The translations under genes were made by a program, and so were the position numbers. From Arcobacter arenosus (GTDB taxonomy: Bacteria; Campylobacterota; Campylobacteria; Campylobacterales; Arcobacteraceae), in contig NZ_VANU01000003.1 in assembly GCF_005771535.1 (NCBI RefSeq), positions 62,001-126,000 of the forward strand: a stretch of DNA of 64,000 nucleotides, in the 5' to 3' direction. Shown here in pieces: positions 17,427-25,838 of the stretch. The first letter of the stretch is position 1; every line of letters starts with the position of its first letter. The notes below the pieces were generated by a model. The model saw only the letters and a program-made list of their open reading frames with translations. It was not told the origin of the DNA and made no database searches.

Positions 17427-18386
17427 TTATTTATTAATTTCCCAAAAAGTTTTAGGGTCTAACTCTTTGCTATTTTTAACTAATTTTTTTCCACCTTGTT
17501 CTTGTAATACCTTAAATATTTTTTTTGAATCTTCAATATTTTTTTCATCAAATTTAAGTATCACACCATTTTTATAACCCTCTTTTAATGAGTTAAAAGT
17601 TGCTTCGTCCTTTACCTTCATAAGTGGTTTTATTCTATCCCATTCTTTATCATCTTTTAACAAGATTTTTTTAGCACTTTTACTTGCATTTATAAATGAA
17701 TCATATAGTCTTGGATCCATGAGAGCTAAATCTCTTCTAAATGTCCATCCAATTAAAGGTATATCTTCAACTATTCCAAAACTTTTAAAAACCTCTTCCA
17801 TTTCAATAAGTGCTCTTGCTCCTTTTGCCTTTGCTTTTGCATTAAAATGCCAAAAGTTCAATGCCCCGTCTAATGAGCCATCAAGTACTTTTTTTAGAAG
17901 TATTGGAGGGGCAGCGAAGGTTGGATTAATAATATCTTTGAAATCTTTGCCATATTTTAATTTACTGTATGCCCTTAAAATAAGCCATGTTTTATCAACA
18001 GGACCTCCAGCAACTCCAATATTTTTTCCTTCTAAATCTAATAAGGTTTTTGCATTATTATTTTTACTAAGATATAAAGTCCCTGTTGCCTTTGAATAAG
18101 GGTAAAGTGTATAATCTCCCCCATTTGCTCGTTGAGTATTTACCCAAACCCAATCTGTAACTATAATATCAACACTTCCAGATTGAAGAGCTATTGATGT
18201 AGCATTTTTTGAAGCTAATTTAACAACTTCAAGTTCAAAACCATTTTTAATATCAAGTTTATTATGTTTTAAAACATCTAATTCCCAATTAACAGTTCCA
18301 AAGGCTAAAACACCCACTTTTAATTTTTCCAAAGCATGTAAATTTGTAAACAAAAAACAAATTGTTAAAAATATGATTTTAAACAT
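17427..18386 (-). CDS. ABC substrate-binding protein, NMT1/SsuA type
   Basis: 319 residues with a signal peptide (ending LHA). The fold is of the NMT1/THI5-like or SsuA type (LKVGVLAFGTVNWELDVLKHNKLD, SGSVDIIVTDWVWVN, GKNIGVAGGPVDKTW). It captures the ligand of the importer in the periplasm. The residues that define sulfonate or nitrate specificity cannot be assigned by eye. It is the first gene of a four-gene operon whose promoter carries the GCTA repeat, divergent from the cytochrome operon. Confidence 0.88.
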   Translation of the reverse strand: MFKIIFLTICFLFTNLHALEKLKVGVLAFGTVNWELDVLKHNKLDIKNGFELEVVKLASKNATSIALQSGSVDIIVTDWVWVNTQRANGGDYTLYPYSKATGTLYLSKNNNAKTLLDLEGKNIGVAGGPVDKTWLILRAYSKLKYGKDFKDIINPTFAAPPILLKKVLDGSLDGALNFWHFNAKAKAKGARALIEMEEVFKSFGIVEDIPLIGWTFRRDLALMDPRLYDSFINASKSAKKILLKDDKEWDRIKPLMKVKDEATFNSLKEGYKNGVILKFDEKNIEDSKKIFKVLQEQGGKKLVKNSKELDPKTFWEINK

Positions 18387-18412
18387 CTATCTACCTTTTA
18401 ATTATTTTTTAT

Positions 18413-18444
18413 ATTGTATATCAAGTAAATAGCATCAATTTAGC
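18413..18444 (-). promoter_or_regulatory. Promoter with GCTA direct repeat, SsuABC-like operon
   Basis: Minus strand: GCTAAA-N5-GCTATT-N9-TACAAT, half-sites at 18439-18444 and 18428-18433, -10 at 18413-18418, 26 bases before the start at 18386. The -10 is identical to that of the 9905 operon. Confidence 0.75.
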
Positions 18445-18465
18445 ATAAAAAAAGTTTTTTCAATT

Positions 18466-18497
18466 GCTATAATCAAGCTATAGAAACACCTTATAAT
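18466..18497 (+). promoter_or_regulatory. Promoter with GCTA direct repeat, cytochrome operon
   Basis: Plus strand: GCTATA-N5-GCTATA-N9-TATAAT, half-sites at 18466-18471 and 18477-18482, -10 at 18492-18497, 33 bases before the chosen start at 18531. This is the best match to the consensus among the five sites. Confidence 0.8.
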
Positions 18498-18530
18498 TCC
18501 ATCATGCAAAAAATTTCGCAAAGGATATAC

Positions 18531-18950
18531 ATGAATAAAATCGAAAAATTAACACTTGCAGTTTTGTTTTCTGCAATAACTGCATTTGGGCATGGAAGTG
18601 TTACACCACAAAAAGTTGACACAACAGGTTTAAAACAATTAGGTGATACTTGGGTATCAGAGAACCCATATAGTACAGATAATCCAAAAGCTGTAGAGAT
18701 TGGAAGATCTGGATATAGTGAAAACTGTGCAAGATGTCACGGACTTGACGTTATCTCTGGTGGTATTGCACCTGATTTAAGAGAATTAGATAAGTTTGAA
18801 GATGAGTACTTTTTAGGAAAAGTATTAAGTGGTGTTACAAGAAATGGTAATGTTTATATGCCTTCGTTTGCTGATGTTTTAAGTCAAGAAGCAATTTGGG
18901 CAATTAGAACATATATTATGGATAGAAGAGCAAAAGACGGCATAGAGTAA
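18531..18950 (+). CDS. Cytochrome c-550, PedF type
   Basis: 139 residues from the ATG at 18531, preceded by AAAGGAT; an upstream in-frame ATG at 18504 would add nine residues and sits too close to the -10. A signal peptide ends around AFGHG. One heme site (ENCARCHGLD) is present, with GGIAPDLR after it and a distal Met in VYMPSFADVLS. The N-terminal VTPQKVDTTGLKQLGDTW is characteristic of PedF, the electron acceptor of quinoprotein ethanol-type dehydrogenases. It should take electrons from the dehydrogenase at 5127 and pass them to the respiratory chain. First gene of a four-gene operon. Confidence 0.93.
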   Translation: MNKIEKLTLAVLFSAITAFGHGSVTPQKVDTTGLKQLGDTWVSENPYSTDNPKAVEIGRSGYSENCARCHGLDVISGGIAPDLRELDKFEDEYFLGKVLSGVTRNGNVYMPSFADVLSQEAIWAIRTYIMDRRAKDGIE

Positions 18951-18954
18951 TATC

Positions 18955-19824
18955 ATGAAAATTCTTAGATTATCAGTTTTATTTGCACTTTTAATAGTTT
19001 TTGCAAATGCAAGAAGTATTGAAGAGATTCAAGAAAGTGGTTATATAACTATTGCCGTTTATAAAGATTTTCCACCTTACTCATTTACAGAAAACAATGA
19101 GATAAAAGGGATAGATGTAGAGTTAGGTAAACTACTTGCAAAATCTCTTAAGGTAGAAGCAAAATGGCAATTGACAGGTTCAGATGAATCCTTAGCTGAT
19201 GATTTAAGAATTAATATTTGGAAGGGCAATCTAATTCATAAAAACTATGCAGACGTAATGTTTAGAGTTCCATACGATTATGATTATTTAAGATTAAGAG
19301 ATAAACAAACAGGTGAACTTGAAACAGATATGGTTTCTATTAAAGGGCCTTATCATAGTGAAAAATGGGTAATAGCAACACACAAGGAAAAAATTCCAAA
19401 GATAACAACTTTAGGAATTTTTGCTTACCATACCATAGGAGTTGAATTAGATACCCTTGCAGATAACCATTTAACAGGATTTGCAAGAGGTTTAATTAAT
19501 AAAAATGTTAAACACTATTTTCACTTTAAAGATGCAATAAAAGATTTCAAAGAGGGAAAACTTGATGCAATTGCTGGATTAAAATCTCAATTGGAGTATC
19601 TATTAGATTTTAACAACAATAAAGATAAGTTTTATATGACAACAAAAATTCCTCAAGCAAAATCACACTGGGATATTGCAACGGCAGTTCATACTAGTTA
19701 TAGACCACTAAGTTATCATATTGATGGATTAATTTCTGAAAATTATGAGAATAGAAATATTAAAAAAATATTTGAAAAGTTTGGAGTTAATTATTTACCC
19801 CCAATAGCAAGAACACAACAATAA
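18955..19824 (+). CDS. Quinoprotein-associated binding protein (MxaJ/XoxJ-like)
   Basis: 289 residues with a signal peptide (ending ANA). It is a family-3-type solute-binding fold (ITIAVYKDFPPYSFTENNEIKGIDVELGK) with the long insertion and C-terminal pattern of the MxaJ/XoxJ group found with PQQ dehydrogenases (DVMFRVPYDYDYLRLRD). These proteins are thought to help activate or assemble the dehydrogenase and not to transport solutes, though this is not settled. It starts 4 bp after the cytochrome stop. Confidence 0.9.
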   Translation: MKILRLSVLFALLIVFANARSIEEIQESGYITIAVYKDFPPYSFTENNEIKGIDVELGKLLAKSLKVEAKWQLTGSDESLADDLRINIWKGNLIHKNYADVMFRVPYDYDYLRLRDKQTGELETDMVSIKGPYHSEKWVIATHKEKIPKITTLGIFAYHTIGVELDTLADNHLTGFARGLINKNVKHYFHFKDAIKDFKEGKLDAIAGLKSQLEYLLDFNNNKDKFYMTTKIPQAKSHWDIATAVHTSYRPLSYHIDGLISENYENRNIKKIFEKFGVNYLPPIARTQQ

Positions 19825-19837
19825 AAAAGGAGTTGTC

Positions 19838-20581
19838 ATGAAAAGTATACTCATTTTCGCTACATTAATTCTAACAATGTTAAACCTAGAAGCAAAGAAT
19901 CCTATAGTATCTCCCACTTTTGATGATATAATCAAAATTACTATTGGCGAGGATGAGTATACCTTTGATGACAAAAATATTCAAGTAAAGGTACCCTCTT
20001 TTGCTGATAATCCTGTCCAAGTTCCAATTTTTGTTGATGCATCAAAAATAAAAAATCCTAAAAAGATGATTCTTTTTGCTGATTTAAATCCTATACCTGT
20101 TATTTTAACAATGACACCAAATGATTTTCTACCAATTATCTCAACAAATATAAAAGTTGCACAAGAAACCCCTTTAAGAGCATTAGTTTTAGACGAGAAC
20201 AATTTATGGCATGTAGGAAGTGCAAATATTCATAGTAATGGTGGAGGATGTGACGTAACAAGTTTAGCTGCTGCTAATGGAAATGTTTCAGAAAACATAG
20301 GAAAAAGTAAAGGGAAAATATTTGATAAAAAAGATCAAAAAAGAGTTAAATTCTCAATATTTCACCCTATGGAAACGGGATTAGTTTTTGGAGCTAGTTC
20401 ATTTTTTATAAATAAGATTGAGATAAAAGATGAAAATGACAAACTTTTAACTACATTAGATACAAGTGCAGCAATCAGTGAAAATCCAAGAATAACATTA
20501 GAAACAAAAAAAGAATTTAAAGAATTAAATATTAATTTTTTAGATACTGATGCAAATCATTTTGAGTTAAATATAAAATGA
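19838..20581 (+). CDS. Quinoprotein-associated SoxYZ-like carrier
   Basis: 247 residues with a signal peptide (ending LEA). The N-terminal half resembles SoxY, including a swinging-arm-like GGGC (SNGGGCDVTSLA); the C-terminal half resembles SoxZ (VKFSIFHPMETGLVFG, FINKIEIKDENDKLL). In thiosulfate oxidation the SoxY cysteine carries sulfur; in this fused, quinoprotein-linked family the cargo is unknown. The arm Cys is followed by about 95 residues, so it is internal and not C-terminal as in SoxY. Overlaps the metallohydrolase gene by 4 bp. Confidence 0.9.
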   Translation: MKSILIFATLILTMLNLEAKNPIVSPTFDDIIKITIGEDEYTFDDKNIQVKVPSFADNPVQVPIFVDASKIKNPKKMILFADLNPIPVILTMTPNDFLPIISTNIKVAQETPLRALVLDENNLWHVGSANIHSNGGGCDVTSLAAANGNVSENIGKSKGKIFDKKDQKRVKFSIFHPMETGLVFGASSFFINKIEIKDENDKLLTTLDTSAAISENPRITLETKKEFKELNINFLDTDANHFELNIK

Positions 20582-21483
20582 AAATTTTATTTTTAATAAT
20601 ACTATTTTTAAATTCACTTTTTGCCTTTGAGTATAACTTAAAGCCAGAGAAATTAGCTGAAAACAGCTACTATTTTTATGGGAAAGAGGAGTATTTTTCA
20701 AAGCAAAATGGTGGAGACATTGCAAATTCTGCTTTTATAATTACCAAAAAATCTGTTATTGTAATAGATACTGGTACAACAGTTGATTATGCTAATAGTA
20801 TGAAAAAAGAGATTTCAAAAATCACTAAAAATCCCATAAAGTTTGTAATAAACACCCACCATCACCCTGACCATTTTTTAGGAAATAAAGCCTTTAAAGA
20901 TGCAAAAATTTATGCAACAGAACATACCATTGAAGATATAAAATTAAATGGGGAAAAATATGTTTCTAATATGGTAAATTTAATTGGAGAAGCTGTTTAC
21001 TCAACAAGAGCCTTAGCTCCTAATAAACTACTTGAAACAAAAAAACTAGTTTTGGATAACTACGAATTAGATATATTATATTTAGATGGTCATACAAAAA
21101 GTGACATTGCTATACTAGATAATAAGACAAAAATACTTTATGCTTCTGATTTAATTTTTAATCAAAGGGCTCTTGCTACTCCCCATGCAAATTTAAAAAA
21201 ATGGATATTAGCACTAGAAGAATTAAAAAAGCTTGATTTTAAAGTTTTAGTTCCAGGGCATGGAAAGGTTACTTATTCAAAAAATGTTATTGATGAAAAT
21301 ATAAGATATTTAAAATTTTTAGATAAAACATTAAAAGATGCTTTAGAAAATGGTCTTGATACCTTTGAAGTTTTAGAACAAGAGGTTCCTAAAGAATTTA
21401 AAAACTACTCAATGTTTAAAGAGGAATATGAAAGAAGTATTATAAATTTATATAAAAAATATGAACTTCAATTCTCTTATTAA
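20578..21483 (+). CDS. Quinoprotein relay zinc metallohydrolase (SoxH-like)
   Basis: 301 residues with a signal peptide (MKILFLIILFLNSLFA). Metallo-beta-lactamase fold with the metal motif HHHPDH, a second-site GHTKSD and PGHGKVTYS. SoxH-like enzymes of this branch co-occur with the SoxYZ-like carrier and PQQ dehydrogenases. They probably act on something loaded on the carrier cysteine, but the reaction is unknown. Last gene of the cytochrome operon; transcription should end at the hairpin right after it. Confidence 0.9.
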   Translation: MKILFLIILFLNSLFAFEYNLKPEKLAENSYYFYGKEEYFSKQNGGDIANSAFIITKKSVIVIDTGTTVDYANSMKKEISKITKNPIKFVINTHHHPDHFLGNKAFKDAKIYATEHTIEDIKLNGEKYVSNMVNLIGEAVYSTRALAPNKLLETKKLVLDNYELDILYLDGHTKSDIAILDNKTKILYASDLIFNQRALATPHANLKKWILALEELKKLDFKVLVPGHGKVTYSKNVIDENIRYLKFLDKTLKDALENGLDTFEVLEQEVPKEFKNYSMFKEEYERSIINLYKKYELQFSY

Positions 21484-21485
21484 AA

Positions 21486-21512
21486 GATAAATAGCCTTTT
21501 ATGCTATTTATC
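21486..21512. terminator. Bidirectional terminator, metallohydrolase / pepA
   Basis: A perfect 10-bp stem (GATAAATAGC / GCTATTTATC) with a 7-nt loop is followed on the plus strand by CCTATTTTTTT. It overlaps the pepA stop on the other strand. Confidence 0.85.
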
Positions 21513-22929
21513 CTATTTTTTTAATATATTCAACTAGTAATCTAACACTAGCACCAGTTCCACCAAAATTATTATACCCCCAAACCTTTTCTCTATAAGC
21601 AGCTCCTGCTATATCTAAATGAAGCCATTTATTTTTATTCTCTTTTTTTATAAATTTATCTAAAAATAAAGAAGCAGTTATGGAACTACCTGCCCTTGAC
21701 CCTGGAGAGTTTACTACATCTGCAATAGAAGATTTTAACATTTCAGGTAAATATCTATTATAGGGTAAAAATCCAACTAACTCGCCACTTTTATTTGAAG
21801 CTTTTTGTATTTGTTTTTTCATCTTTTCACTATGTCCCATAACACCAGTTGTATATTCACCTAAAGCAACAATGCAAGCTCCTGTTAAAGTTGCAACATC
21901 AAAAATAGAATCAATATCTTCTATCTCATCTTGTGCATAACATAAACAATCTGCTAAAACCAATCTACCTTCAGCATCAGTATTTGTAACCTCAATAGTA
22001 ACACCATTTTTTGCTTTTAATATATCATCAGGCTTATAAGCATCACCGCCAATCATATTTTCAACTGCACCAATAATTCCATGAACCTCAACATCAAGTT
22101 TTAGTTTAGACACAGCTTCTAAAATACCTAAAACTGCACTCCCCCCACTTTTATCACATTTCATTGAAACCATATCTTGTTTTAAACTTAGTCCCCCTGC
22201 ATCATAAGTAAGACCCTTACCTACAATAACAACTTTAGCTTTTGCCTTTTTAGGCTTATAAGTTAAATGAACTAGCTGACTTTCATGTCTTGATGCACGT
22301 CCAACTGCAAGCATTGCATTCATGCCATTATCAAGTAAATATTCTTCACCATAAATCTTACATTCAAGATTATTCTTTAAAGCTATCTCTTTTGCTTTCT
22401 GTGAAAAACTTTTTGGATAAAAATCTTCAGGTGTAGTATTTACAATAGTTCTTACCATGTTTACACTATCGCATATTTTTTTAGTTTCTTCAAAATCTTT
22501 TTTTAACTCTTCTAAAGTTTTTTTAGAGCCTTTTACATCTATAAAAATATTTATTTTTGATTCTTTTTTTTCACTTTTATAATCTTGAAAAGAGTATGCT
22601 CCAAGAATTAGCCCTTCAGTTAAATCTTTAATATTTAACTCTTTTTCCCCTACTAAATTTATTAAAATATTTTTGAATTTTGTTTTTTGTATGCTTCTTA
22701 TTGCATTAGCAAAAGCAATTTTTAAATCCTCTTTTTTTAAACTTGTTGCACCAATATAAAGTTTATTTTCAAAAAAACATTCTTGAGATTCTTTCCCTTC
22801 AAAACCAATTTTTTTCAATTTTTTTGATATTTTTTTATCAATATTCTTTAGATTTTGTAAAACTATAAGTTCTAAATCATCATTAATATTTTTATTATTT
22901 GAATTAAATAATTTTATTTCCATTTCCAT
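21508..22929 (-). CDS. pepA: Leucyl aminopeptidase (M17)
   Basis: 473 residues, normal for this cytosolic metallopeptidase that removes N-terminal residues from peptides. The M17 signature NTDAEGRLVLAD is intact, and GKGLTYDAGGLSLK and MKCDKSGGSAV supply metal and catalytic Lys residues. Poly-A/T-rich N-terminal third, as is usual in this genome. It is monocistronic and begins a minus-strand stretch unrelated to the PQQ locus. Confidence 0.96.
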   Translation of the reverse strand: MEMEIKLFNSNNKNINDDLELIVLQNLKNIDKKISKKLKKIGFEGKESQECFFENKLYIGATSLKKEDLKIAFANAIRSIQKTKFKNILINLVGEKELNIKDLTEGLILGAYSFQDYKSEKKESKINIFIDVKGSKKTLEELKKDFEETKKICDSVNMVRTIVNTTPEDFYPKSFSQKAKEIALKNNLECKIYGEEYLLDNGMNAMLAVGRASRHESQLVHLTYKPKKAKAKVVIVGKGLTYDAGGLSLKQDMVSMKCDKSGGSAVLGILEAVSKLKLDVEVHGIIGAVENMIGGDAYKPDDILKAKNGVTIEVTNTDAEGRLVLADCLCYAQDEIEDIDSIFDVATLTGACIVALGEYTTGVMGHSEKMKKQIQKASNKSGELVGFLPYNRYLPEMLKSSIADVVNSPGSRAGSSITASLFLDKFIKKENKNKWLHLDIAGAAYREKVWGYNNFGGTGASVRLLVEYIKKIG

Positions 22930-23002
22930 CCCTTTACTTAAGAGAATAAGGATATCAAAATTGTTATTTTTTTTAGTTAAAGAATAAAACTAATTTTAAA
23001 CT

Positions 23003-24643
23003 TTATTTTGTTGGAATTATTATAGTAAATAAAGCTCCCATAAACTCTTCGCCATCATGTTCATATTTAACATTTTTTGCCAAGATATTACCTTTTAATT
23101 GTTTTACAATAATTTGATGACTCATATATAAACCTATACCTGTTCCTTGAGATTGATGTTTAGTAGTAAAATAAGGATCAAATATTTTTTCAATATTAGA
23201 AGAAGATATCCCTCCACCATTATCTTTTATACTCAATGTTGTATTAAAATCATTCTTTTTTACAGATATAAAAAGTAATCTTTTACCCTCTATTTCTTTT
23301 AATACATCAAGGGCATTGTTATAAATATTTATCAAGGCTTGAATTAATAAATTTTTATTTGCTAAAATAAATACTTCTTTTTCAATATCATAATATACTT
23401 GAACAAAATTGATTTTAAAAGAATCTTTTGTTAAATCATTTACTTTGTTAATTGCTTCAGTTATTTCAAATTCAAATACCTCAGACATATCTTCACTAAA
23501 AAAACCTCTAAAATCTTCTATTGTTCTTGATAAAAATTGTGTTTGAGAATTTATTTTTTCAAGGGATTCAATAGTTTCCTCTTTTGAAATCTCCATATCC
23601 ATTTCAAGTTGAACTTTTAATCCAGTTGAAGCAGTTGAAATTGCAGATAGTGGTTGTCTCCACTGATGGGCAATATTACCAATCATCTCACCAATTGCAG
23701 AAGTTCTTGCTTGTTGTAAAATCATTTTTTCTTGCTGCTTCAAAACTGAAACATCAGAAAAGATACCTATATAATTAATAACTGTACCATCATTATTTTT
23801 AATAGTATTAATATTTAAATACTCTTCATATAATTCACCATTTTTCTTTTTATTTGTTATTTCACCATGCCATGAACCATTATCTTTTAACTCTTGCCAC
23901 ATCTGTCTATAAAAATCAGACTCTTTTATATTTGATTTTAGGATAGAAGGATTTTTACCAATAACCTCTTCATAACTATAACCTGTAGTTTTACAAAAAG
24001 AATGATTTACATCTATAATCTCATTTTTTGAATTAGTAATCATAATACCTTCATTGGTATTTTCATAAACAATTAAAGCCTGTTGCATCTTAAATTCAGT
24101 CTCTTTTCTAAGAGTAATATCAGTATGAGTACCAATAAGTCTAGTAGGTCTGCCTTTTTCATTTCTTTGAACCACAATACCTCTATCATGAACCCATTTA
24201 TAAGAACCATCTTTACACATCACGCGATGTTCATTGGAATAAACTTCTGTTTCACCATTCATGTGAGAATTTATATCTTCATAAACTTTTTCTAAATCAT
24301 CAGGATGAACTCTTTTTTTCCACTCTTCAAGAGAACCTTGAATCTCATCTTCTTTAAATCCAAGCATCTCTTTCCAAGCTTTTGAGAAATAAACTTCATT
24401 TGTATCCACATTCCAATCCCAAAGTCCATCACCTCTTCCATCAACAGCAAATTTCCATCTAAATTCACTCTCTTCAAGTTGTTTTTTTTGTTTATTTAAT
24501 TGGGCTGTTCTTTTTTTCAATTCACTTTCTAATTCTTCATTATAATGTTCTAGAATTGCATTATTTCTAATAACTAGTTTTTCATATCTAAAAGCTAGAT
24601 ATGCAAATAAAAATGAAGCTAAAGTAATAAGAAAATATGCCAT
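23003..24643 (-). CDS. PAS-PAS histidine kinase (C-terminal part of a split CHASE kinase)
   Basis: 546 residues. One N-terminal membrane segment (about 2-17), a coiled coil (25-60), two PAS domains with PAC motifs (~65-185 and ~190-310), phosphoacceptor box NIAHQWRQPLSAI and a HATPase domain (GTGIGLYM). It begins with the membrane segment that normally follows a periplasmic sensor, but has no sensor itself. The preceding gene encodes a CHASE-like sensor in the same reading frame, separated by one TAA and four codons. The start codon has only a weak ribosome binding site, so the product may depend on re-initiation or readthrough. Confidence 0.88.
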   Translation of the reverse strand: MAYFLITLASFLFAYLAFRYEKLVIRNNAILEHYNEELESELKKRTAQLNKQKKQLEESEFRWKFAVDGRGDGLWDWNVDTNEVYFSKAWKEMLGFKEDEIQGSLEEWKKRVHPDDLEKVYEDINSHMNGETEVYSNEHRVMCKDGSYKWVHDRGIVVQRNEKGRPTRLIGTHTDITLRKETEFKMQQALIVYENTNEGIMITNSKNEIIDVNHSFCKTTGYSYEEVIGKNPSILKSNIKESDFYRQMWQELKDNGSWHGEITNKKKNGELYEEYLNINTIKNNDGTVINYIGIFSDVSVLKQQEKMILQQARTSAIGEMIGNIAHQWRQPLSAISTASTGLKVQLEMDMEISKEETIESLEKINSQTQFLSRTIEDFRGFFSEDMSEVFEFEITEAINKVNDLTKDSFKINFVQVYYDIEKEVFILANKNLLIQALINIYNNALDVLKEIEGKRLLFISVKKNDFNTTLSIKDNGGGISSSNIEKIFDPYFTTKHQSQGTGIGLYMSHQIIVKQLKGNILAKNVKYEHDGEEFMGALFTIIIPTK

Positions 24644-24655
24644 ATAAAAATCTTT

Positions 24656-25393
24656 TTATTTTTTTTCTAAGGTAAAAATCCATTTTCCATTAGGTACATT
24701 AACATCAAATTCTAAAGGATTTTTACCAGTAAAATAATCACTTTTACTAAATAAAGGTCTATTTTTAGCATCTGGGTTAAAACCTTCAAGTTGATACTCA
24801 AAGCCATTATCTTTAATCTTATCTTCTAAGGATTTCATAATACCATCAACATATATAATTACAGTAGAAAATCCCCAAAATTTTTCTTTACTATTAATCT
24901 CTTGAAAAACGGGTTTTCTAGCAATTAATGCATATTTTTCATTTTGTATTAATTTAATTGGGCCTACAAATGTTATATCTCTTTTTTCAATAGCTAAAAG
25001 TGCTCCATCATCTCTTCTTTTATCTTTTAAAAGATCATGTCCCATAGCTATTTTATGCTCTTCATAGGGGTAAATATTTGTTACAATACCATCCTTTGCT
25101 AACTGTAAACATGCAATTGAATCTTTCCCTTTCATTATTTCAAATGCCCATTTATCAAAATCTTTGGTATTATAATTATTTTGCTTAAGTAAAAGTACTT
25201 GTGAGTCTATTGCTGTTACACCTTGTGAGATTTTCGTTTGAATCTCATTTACAACATTTAACATCAAAAGATTTGCTTTATTAGATATCTCTTTATCCTC
25301 TTTTTCTTTATAAAACATATAAAAACTAAGTAGGGTAAAAAATACAATAAGAAAGGTAATAACAAAAGTTACTATTGGTTTATTAATTTTCAT
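24656..25393 (-). CDS. CHASE-like periplasmic sensor domain protein (N-terminal part of a split kinase)
   Basis: 245 residues: one N-terminal membrane segment (about 7-28) then a CHASE domain (GIVTNIYPYEEHKIAMGHDLL, RRDDGALLAIEKRDITFVGPIKLIQ, VIIYVDGIM). It ends WIFTLEKK just where CHASE kinases continue into their second membrane helix. That helix is encoded directly downstream in the same frame as the start of the next gene. As it stands the protein would be a one-helix sensor without output domain. Confidence 0.85.
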   Translation of the reverse strand: MKINKPIVTFVITFLIVFFTLLSFYMFYKEKEDKEISNKANLLMLNVVNEIQTKISQGVTAIDSQVLLLKQNNYNTKDFDKWAFEIMKGKDSIACLQLAKDGIVTNIYPYEEHKIAMGHDLLKDKRRDDGALLAIEKRDITFVGPIKLIQNEKYALIARKPVFQEINSKEKFWGFSTVIIYVDGIMKSLEDKIKDNGFEYQLEGFNPDAKNRPLFSKSDYFTGKNPLEFDVNVPNGKWIFTLEKK

Positions 25394-25479
25394 TTCTAAA
25401 ACTCATTATTTGTTTGAATTAATGTTATCATAATATGATTTAATAATCATTTTAAATAAAATCTCTTGATTATTTCTGA

Positions 25480-25830
25480 TTATATAAAATTAAATAATTT
25501 TTTTAACTCACTTTTATATGAAGATGAAATGTAATAATTAATTTGAAGTCCTTCTCTTTTTGAAATAAAAATACCAGCATCTTTTAATTTTCTAAGATGT
25601 TGAGAAACAGGGGACTGTTTCATTTTTATCATATCGCTTATATCGCATACACAAAGTTTTTCATGTTTTAATAGAAGATAAACAATTTTTAACCTAACCT
25701 CACTTCCTAAAAGAGAAAAAATCTTTGCTTCTTTTATGAATACATCATTTAATTTTGAAATCTCTTTTCTTTCATTTTCAATGAGTTCCTCATTTATTTC
25801 AGTTCTTAAACAGCTAGTATCGTTTTTCAA
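25480..25830 (-). CDS. ArsR-family metalloregulator
   Basis: 116 residues with a winged helix-turn-helix (ICDISDMIKMKQSPVSQHLRKLKDAGI). The ArsR-type metal site LCVCDI lies at the start of the recognition region, as in the CVC motif of arsenite sensors. It follows the permease gene by 8 bp. A perfect 10-bp palindrome upstream of the permease is a likely autoregulatory operator. Arsenite or another thiophilic ion is the probable signal. Confidence 0.9.
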   Translation of the reverse strand: MKNDTSCLRTEINEELIENERKEISKLNDVFIKEAKIFSLLGSEVRLKIVYLLLKHEKLCVCDISDMIKMKQSPVSQHLRKLKDAGIFISKREGLQINYYISSSYKSELKKLFNFI

Positions 25831-25838
25831 AATCTTCC

